Positions 6,399 through 12,871 of a stretch of DNA of 12,871 nucleotides are shown here, one piece after another (positions within the stretch are counted from its first letter, which is position 1; the number at the start of each line of letters is the position of its first letter). The translations under genes were made by a program, and so were the position numbers. Under the pieces are notes generated by a model, which saw nothing but the letters and a program-made list of their open reading frames with translations, was not told the origin of the DNA and searched no databases. The stretch is taken from contig CAZUGO010000064.1 in assembly GCA_964619935.1 (NCBI GenBank), forward strand, positions 1-12,871, read 5' to 3'. Origin of the DNA: CAZUGO01 sp964619935. GTDB lineage: Bacteria; Planctomycetota; Phycisphaerae; UBA1845; CAIVHJ01.

Positions 6399-6802
6399 GT
6401 TTCGACTCCCTTTCTGTAAAGATGACCATTCCAAGCCAGCACCCACCGCGTCGGCGGGGGCACGGCACCTGTTGTGCGTGATCAAGGCCCAATACCTCCT
6501 TCCAATGTCAGGCGTGTGCGCTGCTGTCGAACCTTGAACCCATTGAAACAGCAAGCGGCCCTTTTGGCTATCAGGCATGAACCATAGGTGGCTAGGGGAT
6601 TCCCCCCAAGCGCTGTGCGCATCCAGTTGCCGCTGAGGCGCTGGCGGTGCCCGGCGCCCCATGACCCCGGTGTTCCTCTGGGGCTCACCCGCGGAACGTT
6701 GAGGGCAATTCCCGATAATCCCGCGGCGATTTCGGTGGTATAGTCTGGTGAATCAGGCGCGTCACGGCGAACTGCCAGTCTGGTTTGGGACGAGGACGAA
6801 TC
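6399..6802. other. Divergent intergenic region, no convincing gene
   Basis: This stretch of about 400 bp separates the minus-strand WG gene from the plus-strand small-ORF/PepSY pair. The minus-strand side holds the WG ribosome binding site, a candidate promoter, and an unused-looking strong AAGGAGG site near 6500. On the plus side a good -10-like TATAGT (6739-6744) has no acceptable -35 box. The long frames through here have no homologous look. Confidence 0.55.
6581..6609 (-). promoter_or_regulatory. Candidate promoter with operator-like palindrome upstream of the WG gene
   Basis: On the minus strand TTGGGG (6609 to 6604) and TATGGT (6586 to 6581) are separated by exactly 17 bp. The dyad GGGGATTCCCC (6595-6605, 5-bp arms, one central base) lies mostly in the spacer and overlaps the edge of the -35 box. 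The leader to the ATG would be about 175 nt. Both boxes are imperfect, so this is tentative. Confidence 0.25.
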
Positions 6803-6952
6803 ATGAGCACCGGCAACCACGTGATCCGATGGAAGCCTACCAGAAAAGCGTCCACCATCGCCGCCTTCCTCTGGCAGTTCGCCGCTTTGATGAAGGAGGG
6901 CGCCCTAGCGACAAGGTACCGGGTTCCGAGTTACTGCAGCATGACTTTGTAA
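6803..6952 (+). CDS. Small 49-residue ORF translationally linked to the PepSY-like gene
   Basis: The ATG has GAGG 7 nt upstream. The TAA stop (6950-6952) overlaps the AAAGGAG ribosome binding site of the next gene, whose ATG is 12 nt downstream. Third codon positions are about 80% G/C, above the local average, which supports real translation. The product starts MSTGNHVIRWKPTRK, then has a possible amphipathic or hydrophobic helix STIAAFLWQFAALMKEGAL, and ends in an arginine- and tyrosine-containing tail. I recognise no family. It may be a small protein, or a leader ORF whose translation controls the secreted protein downstream. A longer overlapping frame starting at 6748 reads into the PepSY gene in the wrong frame and is not preferred. 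Confidence 0.5.
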   Translation: MSTGNHVIRWKPTRKASTIAAFLWQFAALMKEGALATRYRVPSYCSMTL

Positions 6953-6964
6953 AGGAGATGCAGC

Positions 6965-7363
6965 ATGTCACCATCCAAGCGAAGCTGGGGAGGACAGGGT
7001 CTGGTGCTGGCAACGCTGGTGTGCGCGATCGCCATCCCGTTGTTGGCCCAGCCCGCCGGCAGCACGACCGCGAAGGATCCTGCGGCCAAGGATAAAGTCG
7101 CGTTGATCCGTGATGGGCAGGCGACGCTCGCCGAGGCCACGAAGATCGCGGAGCAACACGCGAAGGGTGTGGCCCTCGCGGCCTCCAGCCGCCTGGAGCC
7201 GTGGGCCGAGCGCATGAAGCTGGATCCGGAGCAGCCCGTGAAGCAGGACACGCGGGCACGATTGATGTATGACCTGCAGGTGTTCGTGAATGACCAAGTT
7301 CAGAAGGTCACCGTCGACGGTCTGGAACGGAAGGTGACCACCGAACAGGGCGCCAAGGACTAG
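6965..7363 (+). CDS. Small secreted PepSY-like domain protein
   Basis: This 132-residue protein has AAAGGAG 7 nt before its ATG. A signal peptide covers residues 1-28 (basic SKR, hydrophobic 12-27, cleavage around LLA|QP). A short Ala/Lys/Asp linker follows. Residues about 50-125 look PepSY-like: a helix (TLAEATKIAEQHAKGVALAA), a spacer, then strands RLMYDLQVFVNDQVQKVTVDG and ERKVTTE. This resembles the YEVEV...VTVD pattern of that family. PepSY proteins are exported, are often proposed to bind or inhibit peptidases or metal-linked partners, and may simply modulate envelope processes. No neighbour specifies a target. It is preceded by a coupled small ORF and closed by a clear terminator, so the pair forms a short transcription unit. 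The family call rests on pattern only. Confidence 0.8.
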   Translation: MSPSKRSWGGQGLVLATLVCAIAIPLLAQPAGSTTAKDPAAKDKVALIRDGQATLAEATKIAEQHAKGVALAASSRLEPWAERMKLDPEQPVKQDTRARLMYDLQVFVNDQVQKVTVDGLERKVTTEQGAKD

Positions 7364-7385
7364 CGCGTCAGCGGCCCTGCTGAAC

Positions 7386-7424
7386 GCCCCCCTCAGGACC
7401 CCTGGGACTCTGAGGGGGGCTTTG
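7386..7424 (+). terminator. Intrinsic terminator after the PepSY-like gene
   Basis: A perfect 11-bp inverted repeat, GCCCCCCTCAG (7386-7396) and CTGAGGGGGGC (7410-7420), has a 13-nt loop and is followed by TTTG. It starts 22 nt after the stop codon at 7363. The T-tract is short but the stem is very stable. Confidence 0.75.
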
Positions 7425-7617
7425 TGCGCGCTGGCTCGGTCCCGGCCGCGCGCGTCGCACCAGGCCCGGCATCGCCGCCTGGACCACGGGCATGGCCCTT
7501 CGCGGCAGGACGGCCCCCCGCCTCCAAAGCAGCCGCCTTGGGATCGCCGGGTGAGCGATGAGGGTCAGGTCGCTTCGTCCAAGCAGCGCTCACCCAATGA
7601 CCGATGGGATCATTCGG

Positions 7618-8049
7618 ATGAACCACCAGACCCCGGCACTGGCAAGCGGCGTTGATGACTTGGTGTATTGGTGCGCCGATCTGCAGTTGTTGGCCGCCTC
7701 GGCTTGTGAGGCCCTGATCGATGATCGGGCCGCAGAAGCCCTTGCCTCCTGCAACCGGGCACTCAATCGCTGGATGGAGGACCTGTGCGTGCTGGCCGGC
7801 CTGGAACGCGGACCGGCCCCGTCCTGGCGCGGCCGCCTGCGGCGGACCTGGATCGTGATCATGTCATCCGTGAACGATGAGGCAGCGATCATTTCGATGT
7901 GCCGAGAACAACTCCTGAGCTTGGCGCACCGCTTTCAAGACGCGGCCGCCGGCGAACGGCTGGCTCCGGAGCGTCGGGCCCAGCTCCACCGCCAAGCCGC
8001 GGAGCTTCATGACTTGATTCGCCGCCTGGAGTGCGCCGCCAGGCCCTGA
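7618..8049 (+). CDS. DUF2383-like (PA2169-type) four-helix protein
   Basis: The start is uncertain. In-frame ATGs lie at 7558, 7597 and 7618, none with a strong ribosome binding site. I chose 7618 (143 residues, GGGA 8 nt upstream) because the upstream codons look less coding-like. The protein is soluble and almost entirely helical, with no signal peptide. The second half, about residues 66-138, starts PSWRGRLRRTWIVIMSSVND and continues through RFQDAA to ERRAQLHRQAAELHDLIRRL. It recalls the DUF2383 pattern of a GxLHRGWxxLKxAL segment, then an ExxCRxxE helix, then a PxxRxxLxRQxxExxxxHDxIRxL helix. The first half would supply the other two helices of a ferritin-like bundle. The acidic metal-site residues of ferritins are not evident. 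Function is unknown. It lies just upstream of the two-component genes but with its own 200-bp gap. Confidence 0.6.
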   Translation: MNHQTPALASGVDDLVYWCADLQLLAASACEALIDDRAAEALASCNRALNRWMEDLCVLAGLERGPAPSWRGRLRRTWIVIMSSVNDEAAIISMCREQLLSLAHRFQDAAAGERLAPERRAQLHRQAAELHDLIRRLECAARP

Positions 8050-8116
8050 AAAGCCTCCACCGTCCTGCGCTTCGCCCATCCCGAGGCCCCCAACGGACTT
8101 GCGGCGCCCCAGTGGG

Positions 8117-8145
8117 TTTACCCGTATGACTATAGGGGGTATCCT
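8117..8145 (+). promoter_or_regulatory. Candidate promoter with dyad operator upstream of the kinase/regulator operon
   Basis: TTTACC (8117-8122) and TATCCT (8140-8145) are 17 bp apart, a possible though imperfect sigma70 pair. The interval carries nested dyads with nearly the same centre: TACCC (8119-8123) / GGGTA (8137-8141), and inside it TAT (8125-8127) / ATA (8132-8134). The layout fits binding of a dimeric LuxR/NarL-type regulator such as the one encoded downstream. Autoregulation is inferred, not shown. Confidence 0.4.
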
Positions 8146-8252
8146 GAGGCGCTTTCGAAGTTCTCGCGATCCTACAAATGTATCATGCGCGTGACCCGCC
8201 GGTCGTACGACTGCGAGTGGGCAGCGATCCTTCGGGGCGAAGTGACACAGCC

Positions 8253-10505
8253 ATGGAACCGGACGCCTGTGTGATCCATTCAGACCGAGAGGCGATCAAG
8301 GTGCTGCTGCGCTGCGCCCGCAGCGGGTGCACCGAGCCTGCCTATCTCCAGACGGCGACCACGACGGTGATGCAGGCACTGCAATGCACCCGGGCCGAAT
8401 ACTTCCAAATGGTCTCGGACGAAGGGCTGGTGCTGCGGGCCAGCCACGGCTGGGACGACATCGCCTCCAACGCCACGTTTGCCTGCGACCCGAACGCCCC
8501 CTTCAAGAAGCACCTGTCATCGAGCGAGCCCATTGTCCTCGGCGAGGAAGATTTCGTCGACGACATTGTGCTGCTGCGCAGTGCCGGTCTGGTATTCAGC
8601 AGGTTGGTCACCGTGCCGTGTGCGACCAGACCTCGATCTGGACTGCTGGGCATCCACAAGCTGGATTCAGCCGGTTTCGACGAGCAGGATGCAGACCGGC
8701 TGCAACTGCTGGCTTCCGTGGTCGGACTGGGCCTCGATGTGATGCTGTTCCGAACGGAAGCCACCCTGATCAACAACATCACGCTGGCCGTCAATACCGC
8801 CCTCCGGGTGGAGGATGCCTTCACGGGCGCTATCGAGGCCATTCTCCTGGCCACCGGCTGGGCTTGCGGCGAAGTGTGGCTGCCCAAGGACAACGACCAG
8901 GTTCTGGAGCATGCCCTGTTCACCGCCGGTTCGCTGGCTGACCTGCATGCCTTCGGCGCCCACAGCGCCCGGATCCAGCTCCGCCCGGGCGAGGACCTGG
9001 CGGGCCGAGTCTGGTCCAGCGGCCGGGCGGAGTGGATCATCGACGTCTCGGCACAGACCGACGAGCGCTTCAAACGCTGGGCCTTGGCCCGAGCAAACAA
9101 TCTTCATTCGGCCTTGTGCGTGCCGATCAATCACGCGGATCGGACGATCGCGGTGCTCTGCTTCCTGTCGCAGCAGAGCCTGCGCCGCGACGACCGCCTG
9201 GTGCAAATCATCACCGACAGCCTGTCCTCGGTCGCCCTCTTGATCAGTCGGAAACTTCTCGAGCAGGCGACACAAAAACTCACGGCGGAGAAGGAGCAAT
9301 TGGCCGCCATTGTGCAGTGCTCTCAAGACGCGATCGTCGGCAAGACACTGGAGGGGATCATCATTACCTGGAACGACGGGGCCCGCCGGCTGTACGGCTA
9401 TTCCGCCGCGGAGGCCATCGGGCGGCACGTCTCGATGTTGTACCCCGAGCACGACCGCGACAACCTGCCAGCCATTCTGCAGCGGATCAAGTCCGGCAAG
9501 CCGCTGAAACCGTTCGAGACCACCCGCCTGAACAAGGACGGCCAGGAAATCTGCATTCAGTTGACGGTGTCGCCGGTCAAGAATGAGCACGGCGAGATTG
9601 TAGGGGCTTCAGCGATCGCCCACGATCTGGCAAGTCGACGGCAGGTCGAGGACTATCTCCGTGAAGGCAAGGAGCAGCTCGAGAAGCGCGTCCAGGAGCG
9701 CACCGCACAGCTTCTGGAAAAGAACAAGTTACTTCGAGAGGAAATCGAATCCAAACGGATCGCCCAACAACAGGCCCGCAAGCACCTCGAGGAATTGGCC
9801 CGGGTGTCGCGCCACACGATCATGGGTGAGCTGGCTTCGGGATTGGCGCATGAGTTGAATCAGCCGCTGTGCGCCATCGTGAACTACACCGAAGCGTGCA
9901 TCAACCTGCTGGACTCGTCCTTCGACCGCGAGGAACTGGCCCGGGCGATTGCGGAGGTCGCCGGTCAGGCCGAACGAGCGGGCGAGATCGTGCGCCGCAT
10001 GCGGGACTTCATTCGGCGCCGCGAACCGGAGTTGTCAATCGTCGACATCAACGAGGTCATTCATCAGGTGATCCAATTGACGCAATTTGAAATCTGCGAA
10101 CAGAAGGCCCACGTCGAGCTGAATCTGGTCGATTCTGTCCCCAGGGTCAAAGCCGATCCCGTCCAGATTCAACAGGTGTTGATCAACCTGATCCGCAACG
10201 GCCTGGAGGCCATGCACGAGAACGACGAGTCGAACCGGGTGCTCGCCATTCAGTCGCTGATCCCACGGGACGGGGACGTGGAAATCCGGGTCGCGGATCG
10301 CGGACCCGGAATTACCGCGGGCAATCGGTTGCGCATATTCGACCCATTCTTCAGCAGCAAGGTGCAGGGCATGGGCATGGGGCTGTCGATCAGCCGATCG
10401 ATCATTGATGCCCACCGGGGCCGTATTTGGGTGGCCAGCAGCCCCACGGAAGGCGCCCGGCTGGCCTTCACGCTGCCCACCATTAAGGAACCGGCTCATG
10501 AGTGA
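8253..10505 (+). CDS. Soluble GAF-GAF-PAS sensor histidine kinase
   Basis: This is the sensor kinase of a two-component system. It has 750 residues from the ATG at 8253. An in-frame ATG at 8178 would add 25 residues with weak codon bias, and neither start has a clear ribosome binding site. There is no signal peptide or transmembrane segment, so sensing is cytoplasmic. The order is a GAF-like domain (about 12-167), a second GAF (about 175-330), a PAS/PAC domain (about 350-460), then a coiled coil (about 465-515). The DHp helix has the H-box GLAHELNQPL (phospho-His 533). The ATPase domain has N649 in LIRNGLEAM, DRGPGIT (682-688) and the glycine box GMGMGL (706-711). All catalytic boxes are intact. 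The FixL/DctB-like HELNQPL H-box pairs well with the FixJ-type regulator, whose start codon overlaps the end of this gene. Ligands of the GAF and PAS domains are unknown, and no haem-binding motif was identified. Confidence 0.93.
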   Translation: MEPDACVIHSDREAIKVLLRCARSGCTEPAYLQTATTTVMQALQCTRAEYFQMVSDEGLVLRASHGWDDIASNATFACDPNAPFKKHLSSSEPIVLGEEDFVDDIVLLRSAGLVFSRLVTVPCATRPRSGLLGIHKLDSAGFDEQDADRLQLLASVVGLGLDVMLFRTEATLINNITLAVNTALRVEDAFTGAIEAILLATGWACGEVWLPKDNDQVLEHALFTAGSLADLHAFGAHSARIQLRPGEDLAGRVWSSGRAEWIIDVSAQTDERFKRWALARANNLHSALCVPINHADRTIAVLCFLSQQSLRRDDRLVQIITDSLSSVALLISRKLLEQATQKLTAEKEQLAAIVQCSQDAIVGKTLEGIIITWNDGARRLYGYSAAEAIGRHVSMLYPEHDRDNLPAILQRIKSGKPLKPFETTRLNKDGQEICIQLTVSPVKNEHGEIVGASAIAHDLASRRQVEDYLREGKEQLEKRVQERTAQLLEKNKLLREEIESKRIAQQQARKHLEELARVSRHTIMGELASGLAHELNQPLCAIVNYTEACINLLDSSFDREELARAIAEVAGQAERAGEIVRRMRDFIRRREPELSIVDINEVIHQVIQLTQFEICEQKAHVELNLVDSVPRVKADPVQIQQVLINLIRNGLEAMHENDESNRVLAIQSLIPRDGDVEIRVADRGPGITAGNRLRIFDPFFSSKVQGMGMGLSISRSIIDAHRGRIWVASSPTEGARLAFTLPTIKEPAHE

Positions 10506-11157
10506 TTTGAAGCCCACGGTGTTCGTCGTCGATGACGATCAGGCCGTTCGTGAGTCCATGGACATGCTGATGCGTTCCGGCGGCTGGACCGTCCGGACGT
10601 TCGGTTCTGCGAGCGATTTTCTGGAGCGCTATGAGCCCGCCGACCGCGGATGTCTGATCCTGGACGTGCGCATGCCGGAGGTCAGCGGGCTGGAACTACA
10701 GCAGATGCTCAGCCAACGGGAGATCCGCCTCCCGATTATCATGATCACGGGGCACGGGGATGTGCCGGTGGCGGTGCAGGCCATGAGGAATGGCGCCGTT
10801 GACTTCCTGCAGAAACCATTCAGCCAGCAGATGCTCCTCGAACGCGTCAAGGAGGCCATTGAACTGGATGGCGAGATCCGCCGGCAGCTCGGCCACCGCG
10901 CGCAGCTCGCGGACCGGCTTGCCAGCCTGACGCCGCGCGAGCGACAGGTGCTGGAGCGAGTCGTGGCCGGAAACGCCAACAAGCAGGTCGCCCTGGACCT
11001 GGGAATCAGCACCAAGACGGTCGAAGTGCACCGCGCACACGTCATGGAGAAAATGCAGGCCGATTCACTGGCCTCGTTGGTGGCCCAGGCCATCGCTTGC
11101 GGCCTCTCCGTGCCTTGGGGAAACCGCCCCCCGTCGGAGCGACCTCCCGGAATGTAG
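10498..11157 (+). CDS. FixJ/NarL-family response regulator (REC + LuxR-type HTH)
   Basis: This 219-residue DNA-binding response regulator is the likely partner of the kinase just upstream. Its ATG overlaps the kinase stop by 8 bp (ATGAGTGA), and AAGGA lies 8 nt before it, so translation is probably coupled. The receiver domain (about 6-120) has the acidic pocket D12-D13-D14, phosphoacceptor D56 in LILDVRMPE, T84 in IMITGHGD and K106 in LQKPF. This FixJ-like sequence set is complete. A linker leads to a LuxR-type helix-turn-helix (about 143-200) with LTPRERQVLERVVAGNANKQ and STKTVEVHRAHVMEKM, the recognition helix region. The C-terminus ends in a short Pro/Arg-rich tail. It should act as a phosphorylation-dependent transcription factor. 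Its targets are unknown, but the dyad before the kinase gene is a candidate for self-control. Confidence 0.95.
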   Translation: MSDLKPTVFVVDDDQAVRESMDMLMRSGGWTVRTFGSASDFLERYEPADRGCLILDVRMPEVSGLELQQMLSQREIRLPIIMITGHGDVPVAVQAMRNGAVDFLQKPFSQQMLLERVKEAIELDGEIRRQLGHRAQLADRLASLTPRERQVLERVVAGNANKQVALDLGISTKTVEVHRAHVMEKMQADSLASLVAQAIACGLSVPWGNRPPSERPPGM

Positions 11158-11248
11158 CGTGGCCAGGGGTTCCCGCGGTGGCAGCGCCAGGCCAGCGCCA
11201 GCGACGCGCCGCGTGTCTGCATCCGAAGCCGGCACTCGAGCGGACCCC

Positions 11249-11267
11249 GCCGCCGCCCGCCGGCGGC
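11249..11267. terminator. GC-rich hairpin between convergent genes
   Basis: GCCGCCG (11249-11255) and CGGCGGC (11261-11267) form a 7-bp stem with a 5-nt loop. It lies 8 nt past the stop of the minus-strand dehydrogenase gene and about 90 nt past the regulator gene. Neither side has a T-tract, so it could serve both genes only weakly. The rest of 11158-11274 shows nothing further of note. Confidence 0.35.
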
Positions 11268-11274
11268 ATTGCGG

Positions 11275-12822
11275 TCAATCCGCGCTGACGATGCGGTGGA
11301 CTTGTCCAGTCATCCCCGTGGGCCCGAAGCCGGCAGAGGACAACACATACAACTCACCGTCGGCGTCCTGTCCGAAGCTGGTCACGTAGCGGCCGATGCG
11401 GTCGCCGTCCTGACCGTCAACGGCCAATTCGCGCAGGGTCCAGGTGCCGTCCTGGGCTTCGCGTGCCGCGTACAACGACCCATCCGGTTCGGTGAACCCG
11501 GTGCTCCAGTCCCCGAAGACGTAGTCACCGCGCAGGCACGGCACGGTGGCACCCTGGTACACGTAGCCGCCGGTCACCGACAGACCGAACGGCTGGAGCT
11601 TGGCGCTGTGAGGATACTCGAGAATTGGATCCAGCAGGGCTTCGCCGTCAGCGCCGCTGGTGGCACACTGTGCGGGCGGAACGGCCGGATCCTCCAGGTC
11701 GAAACAGTGCAGCGCTTCGCGGATCCGCCAGCCGTAGTTGCCGCCCTTCTCGACGATATTGATCTCCTCGAATCGGTCCTGACCGACGTCGGCGACAAAC
11801 AGGCGCCCGCCACCGTCAAAGGAAAACCGCCACGGATTGCGCAGGCCGAAGGCGTAGATCTCGGGCCGGGCCCCGGCGTCATCCACGAACGGGTTGTCGC
11901 CGGGAATGCCGTAGGGCTTAGCGCTGTCGACGTCGATCCGCAGGATCTTGCCCAGCAGCGTGGACTTGTCCTGGCCATTGCCCAGGCCGGGTGTGTGTCC
12001 GACGTTGTCGTTGTTCTGACCGGCGTCGTTCGCGCCCCCGCCGTCACCCACGGCGACGTAGAGGTAGCCATCGGGCCCGAATGCGAGCTGCCCGCCATTG
12101 TGGTTAAACTGCGGCTTGTCAATCTCGAGCAGCAGTTGCTCACTATCGGGATCGGCCTGATCGGGATTGCCCGCGGACACATGGAACTCGGACACGTGGT
12201 TCTCGGCGTTGAAGTCTTCCGGATCGGTGGCATCCTTGGGCGCGGTGTAGAACACGAACAGGCGACCATTCTGGGAGTAGTTCGGATGGAACGTCAGACC
12301 GAGCAGCCCGCGCTCGTCGAACACAAAGCCGTTTCCAAAGTCGATGCCGATTTCCACCATGCGCTCGGCGATGTCCAGGAACGGCTCCGCGAGCAACTCG
12401 CCCGCGGCGGTGATGATTCTGATCTGCCCGACCTGATCGAGAACGAACAGTCGCCCGCTGCTGTCAGGTGCCACAGCCAACCCGACCGGTGCGACAAACC
12501 CGGCGGCGACGAGTTCGAGGGCCACGCGTTGGACCGGACCGTCGGCAGGATTGCATTCGAGACACTCGTTGCTGTCCTCCACGCAGGTCAGGGCGGGGTC
12601 GCTGCACGGGGCCGCACCGGCTTGACAGGTACCTGCCGCACAGCGCTCAGCACCGTTGCAGAACACGCCATCGTCGCAATCGGCGTCCACCTGGCACCCT
12701 TGCTGCGGCGGAGCACAGCCGGCCCCTCGAAGCACAAGGACCATCCCACAGGCGCACACGGCGCAGCTCAATAGTCGAGCGAATCTGTGTCGCTCAGGCC
12801 GACCCGTCATTTGCCGTTCCAT
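11275..12822 (-). CDS. Glucose/sorbosone dehydrogenase family protein with Cys-rich N-terminal module, probable lipoprotein
   Basis: The ATG at 12822 has GGAGG 5 nt upstream and gives 515 residues; an in-frame TTG at 12834 is part of that ribosome binding site. A basic n-region and hydrophobic stretch end at Cys36 (VLRGAGC), a non-ideal lipobox. Residues 43-90 are a cysteine-rich segment, CxxDADCDDGVFCNGAERC and onwards, similar to modules in myxobacterial and planctomycete secreted proteins. Residues about 101-511 form a six-bladed GSDH-type propeller. It has RGLLGLTFHPNY (His179, equivalent to the catalytic base of soluble PQQ glucose dehydrogenase), NHNGGQLAFGPDGYLYV, GLRNPWRFSFD (Arg328, Asn329) and GQDRFEEIN with GGNYGW. 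The last motifs match the HHIP-like/aldose dehydrogenase branch, so PQQ-dependent sugar oxidation in the periplasm or at the surface is plausible but unproven. It is transcribed convergently to the regulator gene. Confidence 0.9.
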   Translation of the reverse strand: MERQMTGRPERHRFARLLSCAVCACGMVLVLRGAGCAPPQQGCQVDADCDDGVFCNGAERCAAGTCQAGAAPCSDPALTCVEDSNECLECNPADGPVQRVALELVAAGFVAPVGLAVAPDSSGRLFVLDQVGQIRIITAAGELLAEPFLDIAERMVEIGIDFGNGFVFDERGLLGLTFHPNYSQNGRLFVFYTAPKDATDPEDFNAENHVSEFHVSAGNPDQADPDSEQLLLEIDKPQFNHNGGQLAFGPDGYLYVAVGDGGGANDAGQNNDNVGHTPGLGNGQDKSTLLGKILRIDVDSAKPYGIPGDNPFVDDAGARPEIYAFGLRNPWRFSFDGGGRLFVADVGQDRFEEINIVEKGGNYGWRIREALHCFDLEDPAVPPAQCATSGADGEALLDPILEYPHSAKLQPFGLSVTGGYVYQGATVPCLRGDYVFGDWSTGFTEPDGSLYAAREAQDGTWTLRELAVDGQDGDRIGRYVTSFGQDADGELYVLSSAGFGPTGMTGQVHRIVSAD

Positions 12823-12871
12823 AAGGACCTCCAAAGAAAATGCCCGGCGGTCTGCGTCCCGAGCTGGCCCG

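Noticed and set aside
6399..6662. N-terminal extension of the WG protein
   Set aside because: The added sequence would bury the signal peptide and has no family resemblance; the ATG at 6398 has a good ribosome binding site.
6748..7095. 115-residue plus-strand ORF overlapping the PepSY gene
   Set aside because: It overlaps the signal-peptide region of the secreted protein out of frame and looks like a shadow; the 49-codon ORF in another frame fits the ribosome binding sites better.
7393..7626. Minus-strand 77-residue ORF
   Set aside because: It is a low-complexity Pro/Ala/Gly/Arg product, runs into the terminator at 7386-7424 and overlaps the following gene; no good ribosome binding site.
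8342..9590. Antisense ORFs over the kinase gene
   Set aside because: The kinase frame has intact domains and catalytic boxes throughout, so the opposite frames are compositional shadows.
11269..12774. 501-residue plus-strand ORF opposite the dehydrogenase gene
   Set aside because: It is the antisense of a recognisable GSDH propeller and shows no domain or ribosome binding site of its own.

Overview
The window looks like chromosomal DNA of a high-GC, Gram-negative-type bacterium, most likely a planctomycete (Phycisphaerae-like). The main clue is a secreted FG-GAP protein ending in a two-loop dockerin-like module with the DxxGDGxV...DLAxLxxAWGxCP pattern common in that phylum. Cysteine-rich repeat proteins and a WG-repeat protein fit the same picture. 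This placement is inferred from protein style; no rRNA or other marker gene is present. No tRNA, rRNA, insertion sequence, phage gene or CRISPR array was found.

Layout. Positions 1-229 hold a 22-bp tandem array cut by the window edge. A minus-strand gene for a large secreted protein follows (375-2396), with eight cysteine-rich 24-residue repeats, a C-terminal sorting-like tail and a good intrinsic terminator. Divergent to it, across a 360-bp spacer, is a seven-bladed FG-GAP propeller/dockerin protein (2757-4217). A convergent minus-strand pair comes next: a 48-residue one-helix membrane protein followed by a triple-BON-domain protein (5127 to 4272). After a hairpin-rich gap lies a minus-strand secreted WG-repeat protein (5388-6398). 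A roughly 400-bp intergenic stretch leads to a plus-strand pair: a 49-codon small ORF whose stop codon touches the ribosome binding site of a secreted PepSY-like protein (6965-7363), closed by an intrinsic terminator.

A DUF2383-like four-helix protein (7618-8049) precedes a two-component operon: a soluble GAF-GAF-PAS histidine kinase and a FixJ/NarL-type response regulator overlapping by 8 bp. An operator-like dyad lies inside a candidate promoter upstream of the kinase. The window ends with a convergent minus-strand lipoprotein-like glucose/sorbosone dehydrogenase family protein carrying a cysteine-rich N-terminal module.

How the parts fit. Most products are predicted to be exported (cysteine-repeat protein, FG-GAP/dockerin, WG, PepSY, sugar dehydrogenase), so this is largely a cell-surface/secretome neighbourhood. 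The only clear regulatory unit is the kinase/regulator pair, whose targets cannot be read from the window apart from a possible self-operator. The less ordinary items are the iteron-like 22-bp array, two small genes that a length cutoff would miss, the dyad before the two-component operon, and the palindrome in the WG-gene promoter region.
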